Assembly: GCA_037128705.1 (NCBI GenBank)
Contig: JBAXVX010000017.1
Coordinates: forward strand, 1 to 64,000
Source of the DNA: CAIVAT01 sp037128705
Lineage (GTDB): Bacteria; Bacteroidota; Bacteroidia; Bacteroidales; FEN-979
Reading direction: 5' to 3'
DNA: 64,000 nt
In this document: positions 63,177-64,000 of the stretch, one piece after another
Position numbering within the stretch: position 1 is the stretch's first letter
Layout: the number at the start of each line of letters is the position of its first letter
Made by a program: the position numbers and the translations under genes
The notes under the pieces: generated by a model
Told to the model about the DNA's origin: nothing
What the model saw: the letters and a program-made list of their open reading frames with translations, nothing else
The model's database searches: none

Positions 63177-64000
63177 TTAATAGACCTTACTCAGATAATC
63201 ACCTTTTCTGAACACGATAATCGCTTCCATCCCATGATGATCAGAAAGATATTCGGTTCCTCTTCCCCACCTCACTTTTAAAACAGCGACCCTGCGGCTG
63301 ATCCATTGGATTACATTCGAATTCCTGGTAAGAATATAATCAATCAGGCGGGGATTTCCATGCCCCGACTTAAAGGCATCATTGGCTTCGTCATCAAAAG
63401 TGATCTTTATTTTTCCTGAAATTGCACCGTCTTCGGCATTCAGTATGGTCAGCATCCCCCTGTAATGATCACCCTTTTTTTCATCCGTATTAAAATCGCC
63501 ACAAATGATCTGAGGCGTACTCATGTCTGAAAAGGGGAAGATCAACTGTTCGAAAATTTCGGAAAGCTGGAGGTCCCTGATGGACTGCGGATAATCGTCA
63601 TCCTGCAAATGAGTCGCGATCAGCTGAAACGAACTGTTGTGAAATTGGCCTTCAAATAATACGGCCCCCTTTCTTGCAAAGGAATCAAATCCCGCATTGG
63701 CCGTGAATTCGATCTCTTTCTTTATCTGAAGTGGTATTTTGCTTAAAATCCAGAGACCACTGTTAAATTTAAATGACAATTTCGATCCGTTAACCGGTCC
63801 GTAAGCAAAGGGGTACTGATCATGCAAAGTTTGGTTTAAAACAGCACGGGAATGCGCAGTAAATGCTTCCTGGAAAACAATGATGTCATAATCACATGAA
63901 CTAAGAACATGTGCAATGGCCTCTGCCCGATCGTCTTTCTCTTTAAAAAGTTCAAGAACAGGTAGCATTCCAATGTTCCAGGAAAGAATTTTTAATTGGG
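63177..64000 (-). CDS. Endonuclease/exonuclease/phosphatase-family protein (5' end beyond the window)
   Basis: The reading frame stays open past the internal ATG at 63968 to the window edge and there encodes QLKILSWNIG, the opening strand and Asn of the EEP fold, so the real start lies beyond position 64000. Downstream are FQEAF (Glu metal ligand), THLQDDDYP, CGDFNTDE and LSDHHGMEA (catalytic His). This fold includes sphingomyelinases, inositol-phosphate phosphatases and DNases; the substrate is not fixed by sequence. No signal peptide can be judged because the N-terminus is missing. Confidence 0.85.
   Translation of the reverse strand, partial: QLKILSWNIGMLPVLELFKEKDDRAEAIAHVLSSCDYDIIVFQEAFTAHSRAVLNQTLHDQYPFAYGPVNGSKLSFKFNSGLWILSKIPLQIKKEIEFTANAGFDSFARKGAVLFEGQFHNSSFQLIATHLQDDDYPQSIRDLQLSEIFEQLIFPFSDMSTPQIICGDFNTDEKKGDHYRGMLTILNAEDGAISGKIKITFDDEANDAFKSGHGNPRLIDYILTRNSNVIQWISRRVAVLKVRWGRGTEYLSDHHGMEAIIVFRKGDYLSKVY

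Noticed and set aside
63177..63968. Complete EEP-family gene starting at 63968
   Set aside because: The frame stays open upstream and encodes the family's first strand, so the internal ATG is not the true start.

Overview
The window looks like chromosomal DNA of an anaerobic member of the Bacteroidota, probably a Bacteroidales-like lineage. Two secreted proteins carry C-terminal type IX secretion (T9SS) sorting domains. Other markers are BACON and PKD-like repeats, a FISUMP-type domain, several hybrid sensor kinases, -7 promoter elements of the form TAnnTTTG, and few Shine-Dalgarno sequences. I recognise no rRNA, tRNA, CRISPR array, transposase or phage gene. Coding density is high.

Layout. 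1-8.8 kb: a CHASE sensor fragment, two multi-PAS hybrid kinases, a secreted CxxCH/T9SS protein and a histone H1-like protein. 8.9-12.8 kb: a large secreted BACON/T9SS protein. 12.9-25.5 kb (minus strand): a compact operon for a membrane complex of the formate-hydrogenlyase/complex I family, in the order HyfB-HyfC-HyfE-HyfF-HyfG-HyfI. It is followed by a TPR protein and a very large ATP-dependent activase with two BadF-type domains. The catalytic subunits have lost all four [NiFe] cysteines and all four proximal-cluster cysteines, so this is an energy-converting-hydrogenase-related (Ehr) complex, not a hydrogenase. 25.6-30.8 kb: a 1716-residue secreted repeat protein. 30.8-31.4 kb: thymidylate kinase. 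31.4-38.0 kb (minus): a LytS/LytR-type two-component pair followed by a TolC-MacA-MacB efflux system. 38.1-43.3 kb: rpoN, a membrane protein, an outer-membrane protein, a nucleotidyltransferase and a sugar permease. 43.4-49.0 kb: two tandem hybrid histidine kinases.

49.2-62.6 kb (minus) is a phosphate region. A porin-pstS-pstC-pstA-pstB-phoU operon is preceded by four TTAACA-like direct repeats at about 11-bp steps next to a -7 element, which is the layout of a PhoP/PhoB-controlled promoter. Upstream lies a second operon: two paralogous small proteins of unknown function flank a CHAD (polyphosphate-binding) protein and a beta-propeller phosphoesterase, and the operon ends with a TPR-PAS histidine kinase. 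The window closes with a small unknown protein and an endonuclease/exonuclease/phosphatase-family gene that runs off the right edge.

Heptanucleotide repeats (GTGACGC, TCGTAAA and ATGACCA types) occur at four places. Two form the same composite element directly before start codons inside operons (hyfF-like and phoU). One has been absorbed in frame into the Ehr large subunit. The strongest leads are the doubly metal-free Ehr complex linked to an ATP-driven activase, and the CHAD/phosphoesterase/paralogue/kinase operon next to the phosphate operon.
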